DNA of 64,000 nucleotides. Origin: Cyclina sinensis (Eukaryota > Mollusca > Bivalvia > Venerida > Veneridae). The notes under the pieces are model-generated. The model did not search any database, was not told the origin of the DNA, and worked only from the letters and a program-made list of their open reading frames with translations. The first letter of the stretch is position 1. Each line of letters starts with the position of its first letter. Both the position numbers and the translations under genes were made by a program. The stretch spans positions 62,001 through 126,000 of the forward strand of contig JAAONU010000075.1 of NCBI GenBank assembly GCA_012932295.1. Direction: 5' to 3'. Below are positions 59,619 through 64,000 of this stretch, in pieces.

Positions 59619-61135
59619 AGACACTTCACCCCCCAGACACTTCACCCCAAGCCTTTTTTTCCAGACACTTCACCCCCCAGACACTTCACCCCTCATTTCA
59701 TGAAAAATGACTCAGACACTTCACCCCCCCATTTTATTTTTTGTTACTTATAGACAATTACAGGTGTTAATAGTTATATGTATTTGTGTCGTATGAATCA
59801 TATAGAATTTTTAATGGTTTTGTTGTCCGGGCACATACAGATTTTGGTGTTTGTCTGGGAATAGGATCATTGTATAAATGTCTATTAATATTATATTGTA
59901 AATTGATACTAATAAATATTATTTATTATATCAAAATAATTTAGCTATGTTCTATTCAATACGGCAAATACAATCCCTTTCACACCTCCTTTTATCTCTA
60001 ATTGATGACACACTGACACAGGACAAAGACTAATACCATTATGTATGTATTTCATGGCCAGAAATTAAAATTGTTAATTGATCAAATTAAATTTTTAATT
60101 CAGAGGTGCCCGTGAAAAACTATATTGTGTATATTACAGCATCAATAAATAAATAGTCTTTGTACTGGATTTATATTTGGAGTAATTTATAAAAACAGCT
60201 ACAGGCCCATAACGAGTAATTAGAAGATTAAAAAGATATGTAAGTATTCATTGACTTTTCAATTTTAATTTCTTGATAATTTTATAAATAAATTTAAATA
60301 TATCGACTTATTCCAGGAGGTTGTTACATAATTAATAAGCAAAGGTATCTAGTTATTTACCTGAACACACCTGTTATTACATCAATTATTTTATGCAATA
60401 AATTAATATTGCATATTGTAATAATTTTCTTCAGGCATAATTACGCCATGTGATAGGAGATCAATAAGTGGCACACTTACCATGCAATTCAATAAACAGA
60501 TTTTAGCCAAATAATGTTGAATATACAATGTGACAATATACAACTGTCTGATGAGAATATGCATGATTATATAGATAGACTCTTTTAATCTTACTAGGAA
60601 TAAGTACAATGATTACAATTTTGCTCCAAAATAATATACAAAAAATTAAGATTTTTTGTTTAAACATTACAGAAAAAAGTTTTAAACGAATACATGTAGC
60701 TATTGTGAAAAAAGTCATTCAGACCAGTATTGCACAAAGCCATCATACCATATTATGATAACTCATTTGCTGGACAAAAGTATAAGTAAGAACATTTATC
60801 TAACAGGTATATCCAAGGCTGCATTTGTCGTAAATGTTATTTATATACTGTTTAAATGTTGCTTTTAATAATGTTTTTTTTGTTTGAATAGTTAATGTTT
60901 TTAATACAAAAAAATAACAGAAATAAATTGTCATATTTTTTTGTTTGATATGCAAAATTACTATAAAAATATAACAAATATGCCTACATACCTACATAAA
61001 AGTTAAGGTTCACATATATTTCTAAAATAAATTTTGGGGGGTGAAGTGTCTTACTAATTTTGGGGGGTGAAGTGTTTTGGGGGGTGAAGTGTCTGCAAAA
61101 TTTGGGGGGTGAAGTGTCTGGGGGGTGAAGTGTCT
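59619..61135. mobile_element. Fold-back element with arrays of AGACACTTCACCCCCC at both ends
   Basis: Five copies of AGACACTTCACCCCCC or close variants lie at about 59619, 59635, 59663, 59679 and 59715. Five reverse-complement copies (GGGGGGTGAAGTGTCT) lie at about 61035, 61061, 61077, 61104 and 61120. The outermost 30 bp are near-identical on the two sides. The 1.3-kb centre is AT-rich and has no coding. No exact target-site duplication could be fixed (left flank ATTTAC, right flank TTGCAA). The left end is 8 bases from the KDZ start codon. Confidence 0.8.
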
Positions 61136-63123
61136 TGCAACCCATTCATTCACCAGTTGACTAACCAAGGTGTCTTAGTGATTATGACAAGTTAAGGGCT
61201 TCCTTATTCTACGGCCCTAGCTATGGCCCTTTCATGATAATTACAAAGATATGTTTGGGTCATGCTCTTAAGGGCATCACCGACTTTAAGGTGGCAGGGG
61301 ACCCATAAATGAGCAATTTCTAAGGTCTGAGATGCAGTCAACATAGTCCTAATAATAAGACCTATACGTAACCTATTTCACATTTACCCTTCATTATATC
61401 TGATATTTTACATTTTTCATGTTACGTTGGGTCGTTGAAAAAATCCTTGATAATATAGATCTAAAATGTAAAAAGTCACAATGATAAATATAAAACGTTA
61501 AATAACTTTTTTCAAGTCTAATTATTTGGACTACAGTCAACACAACCACAATTCTAATTATTTCAAAACATTGTACACAAGGAAAAAACTGTCACTCTGT
61601 TTTACTCAGAATATATAACATACATTTAAGAAACAAACAGTTTTCAATCATTGCTCCTGATAAAAAAAATATGATAGCAACTTATTTTTCACCCCACCCA
61701 CCCAAAATCACTGTGAAAAAGTTTGGATATGGCCAATCTTCATGAAGATGCACAACATTCAAAATTCCCCCAATTGCTTTAACGTTAATATTTATCTGCA
61801 GTACAATTATTAAACACTTCAAAAATGCTCAAGAAAACTTCCCCATACGTTTTGATTTTTCGCAAAATAAAATCAAATTCCCTCAGCAGTAAAAGTTGGT
61901 TTTCATTTTCAGTTTTCATACCTCCTATTTAGACAGTCACAAATGCATACAAAGCTACCAAATGTTTAGTTTCCTGCAAAAATCCAGGAATATTGCAAAT
62001 TTCCTACAAACAAATGACAAAGAATTACACTGACAAATTTTTTTCAATACCTTCAAGGCACCATATCAACGGGGCCAAAGCACGTATATGTCCCCTGCCC
62101 CCAACTATGCAGCAGAGCGTCTGGAGCCGGAGACTTTCTATTCTTTCTATTCTATTGGTTGCTCAATTTGCGGCCCTAGTTTTAACAATGTGCAATCATT
62201 TGATTTCTATAAATGGTTATTAGCATGGGTTAAAATAAATAAAGGAAGTTGCCTTCAATGTATTGATTCTGATTGTTACACTGTGACTGGCAAATATATG
62301 TTTGTGTTTTTAGGTAAATAGTGTGTTTGAATTTAAATAAAAATTGGTTGTATACTTTACATGTAATTTTGCATGATTTTTCATAATGGCAGCATTAAAA
62401 TTGAAATTCATTTTCTGCAGGTAAAAAACAAACAAACAAATAAAAACAGACTTTCAATTCAGACTTGGGCATTTTTAGCAACTGTTTTTGCAGTAAAAAC
62501 ATGTTTTCACACTTCTAAAATCGTTGATATAAACATTAGATTTGATACTTTTAAAATGAAGCCTATTTTAAATAAATTTTTAAAACTTCAACAATTTTAA
62601 CAATTCTCCAGAATGATTTGACCGACGCCCCATGTATTAGAGTTATTTTCGACATTGATACATTTATTTTAGGTGTCTTCAAATTGAAAAACTTCGGTAT
62701 TTTGTTCACAGTATCAGATACATAGTATCTGTACTGTGTTATAGGCCTTATTCTAGTTATATTCGATGACAAATCATGGGATATGACAGGATCGATTCCA
62801 TTTGGCATGGATGACTGACTATTCGAATATCCCCATATCCAACGACTGACTATGTTTCTCTTTCAAGTTTTACTGTCCAATGACAACGTAATTAAAAAAA
62901 AAAGAAAAACAACTACAGTATATTGTTTTTAGCTAGCAGCTAGCTTTTTTCGACGATACTAGAATCAGGCCAGGTTCGTAAATCTGTTTTAAAGAAAGAA
63001 GGAAAGAATGGCAGAAAGGTATCACTAATATATGCATGACCGTGACAGTATATGTAGAGTTACTGTCCGTAGTGTAAACTTTTACTTTGTTAGTGTTACT
63101 AGTCCGGTTCCCAGCGTACTATC
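61136..63123. other. Non-coding stretch
   Basis: No convincing exon. Frames at 61993-62321 share 'ggcaccatatcaacggggcc' and T-rich text without protein features. TTCTTTCTATTCTATTGG near 62140 is low complexity. A GGAAAGAA-type run occurs at about 62995. The 26-bp sequence shared with 23629-23654 lies at 63077-63102. Confidence 0.5.
63077..63102 (-). repeat. 26-bp sequence shared inverted with 23629-23654
   Basis: An exact reverse complement of 23629-23654. It lies 22 bases beyond the end of the DUF6589-like frame, on its 3' side. Confidence 0.6.
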
Positions 63124-64000
63124 CTACGTAATAGTAATGATATCATGTAGGTTTAGAAATATCAATCCGATTTCCAGAACAAGGTTGCCGTAGGTATTTA
63201 CAGCATCGTTCACACTTGATGTTTCAGTATTTACCTTCAAATGTGCCTTGCTTTCACACATCATATTATCTAGAATGGGTTTTACAATTGAAAAGGCCCA
63301 GATCTTTATTTCCTCATCTGTCATAGATGTATAATCTGGCAGCCAGTTTGGGACTTCTTCTGTGGTCGAGACACCAAAATGATGACAAGCTGCTTCAACC
63401 ACAAATGCTCTAATGTATGATACTGCCAACTCTTTGCAAGCATCATAGTGGTTCTTTACATCTTCTCCATCTACATCATTTCGACACAGTCGAATCTTTT
63501 GAGCATGCAATGTGAATTTTTCCTTTGATTTCTTGTTATACAATATATTGTAGAATGTTGCCAGGAACTGTCATTTGTAGATGAAAAAGTTCAAAGGTGA
63601 TTGGAGACAGATTCTCAAGCCTTTCTGAAGGTGAAAGTGCAGCAGATCGTAACCGTTTGGCACCATAAAACCTCTCTCTTGTGAGTTGGTCACCACCAAT
63701 ATGTACATTTTTGGTCTCTTTATCACTGGAATTGTATACTGATTCACAAAGTGTTTGGTAATAGTCCAAAACATCAATCACTTCTGCATATTTTTGTTCA
63801 TTTTTATGCATTATTTTCAAAGGGATAACTTGATTTTTGGTTCTCATGGCACTGGGCATGTCACCTTCAATTTCCTTGTCTGATAATGCTTTTACAAACT
63901 TTAGCCAGGGAAAAAAGTCAGTTAAAATCCTCAGAACTAATATGGTGTTATCCCTAGTGACAAGCTGCCAGTCTATATCATTCATGATTCGGATGGGAGC
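63124..64000 (-). pseudogene. DUF6589-like protein, C-terminal part, frameshifted
   Basis: On the minus strand the frame is open from the window edge (APIRIMNDIDWQLVTRDNTI) through IGGDQLTRERFYGAKRLRSA and LENLSPITFELFHLQM, where it shifts by one base near 63572. It continues as FYNILYNKKSKEKFTLHAQK, AFVVEAACHHFG, and ends IIFLNLHDIITIT-like text with a stop at 63124. 'GDQLT.......lr......rl..l.P..f..FH' is the core of DUF6589, a family common in aquatic invertebrates and fungi and often repetitive, so a mobile origin is likely. The function is unknown. The 5' part is outside the window. Confidence 0.65.

Noticed and set aside
61993..62321. Two overlapping plus-strand frames
   Set aside because: Low-complexity 'ttctattctttctattct' text and no homologous features.

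Overview
The window looks like AT-rich nuclear DNA of a bivalve mollusc (inference). Coding pieces are short exons with GT-AG borders separated by introns of hundreds to thousands of bases. The spaces between them are filled with repeat families of bivalve type: elements opening GCTCACCTGAGC, elements bounded by TTATCCCCCCGCC, and stretches rich in 'aaggtcaaggtcac'. No bacterial signals, rRNA genes or CRISPR arrays were seen.

Layout. 1-420 is the 3' end of an unrecognised gene. 4287-17418 (+) is a SAM-UIM-HECT gene of the G2E3-like type. It can be traced through twelve exons, but its penultimate exon carries a stop and frame breaks, and no catalytic C-lobe is found. 17419-23800 is repeat-rich and holds two hairpin-forming insertions. 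23801-35362 (+) is a thirteen-exon gene with a homeodomain split by an intron, an HMG-box-like segment and a C-terminal chromodomain; it carries two in-frame stops and one frame break. An antisense non-LTR retrotransposon sits in its third intron. 35363-39834 is non-coding and holds a TTAA-flanked MITE that carries a tRNA-like promoter. 39835-45146 (+) is a broken PIN/XPG-like nuclease gene, split by a DNA transposon that itself contains a non-LTR retrotransposon. 47900-59610 (-) is a KDZ transposase gene of about 16 exons, with its CxC cysteine cluster. It abuts an unusual fold-back element (59619-61135) whose ends carry about five copies each of one short motif. 63124-64000 (-) is a DUF6589-like reading frame with a frameshift, running off the window.

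How it fits together. I see no operon-like or pathway arrangement. The right half collects three transposon-type gene families (PIN/XPG-like, KDZ, DUF6589-like) plus retrotransposon pieces. The left half has two multi-domain genes of regulatory type on the same strand, both with frame lesions. Nearly every long reading frame here has at least one stop or single-base shift, so either real decay or residual assembly errors must be considered. The uninterrupted retrotransposon frame at about 41870-43498 argues that errors are not uniform.
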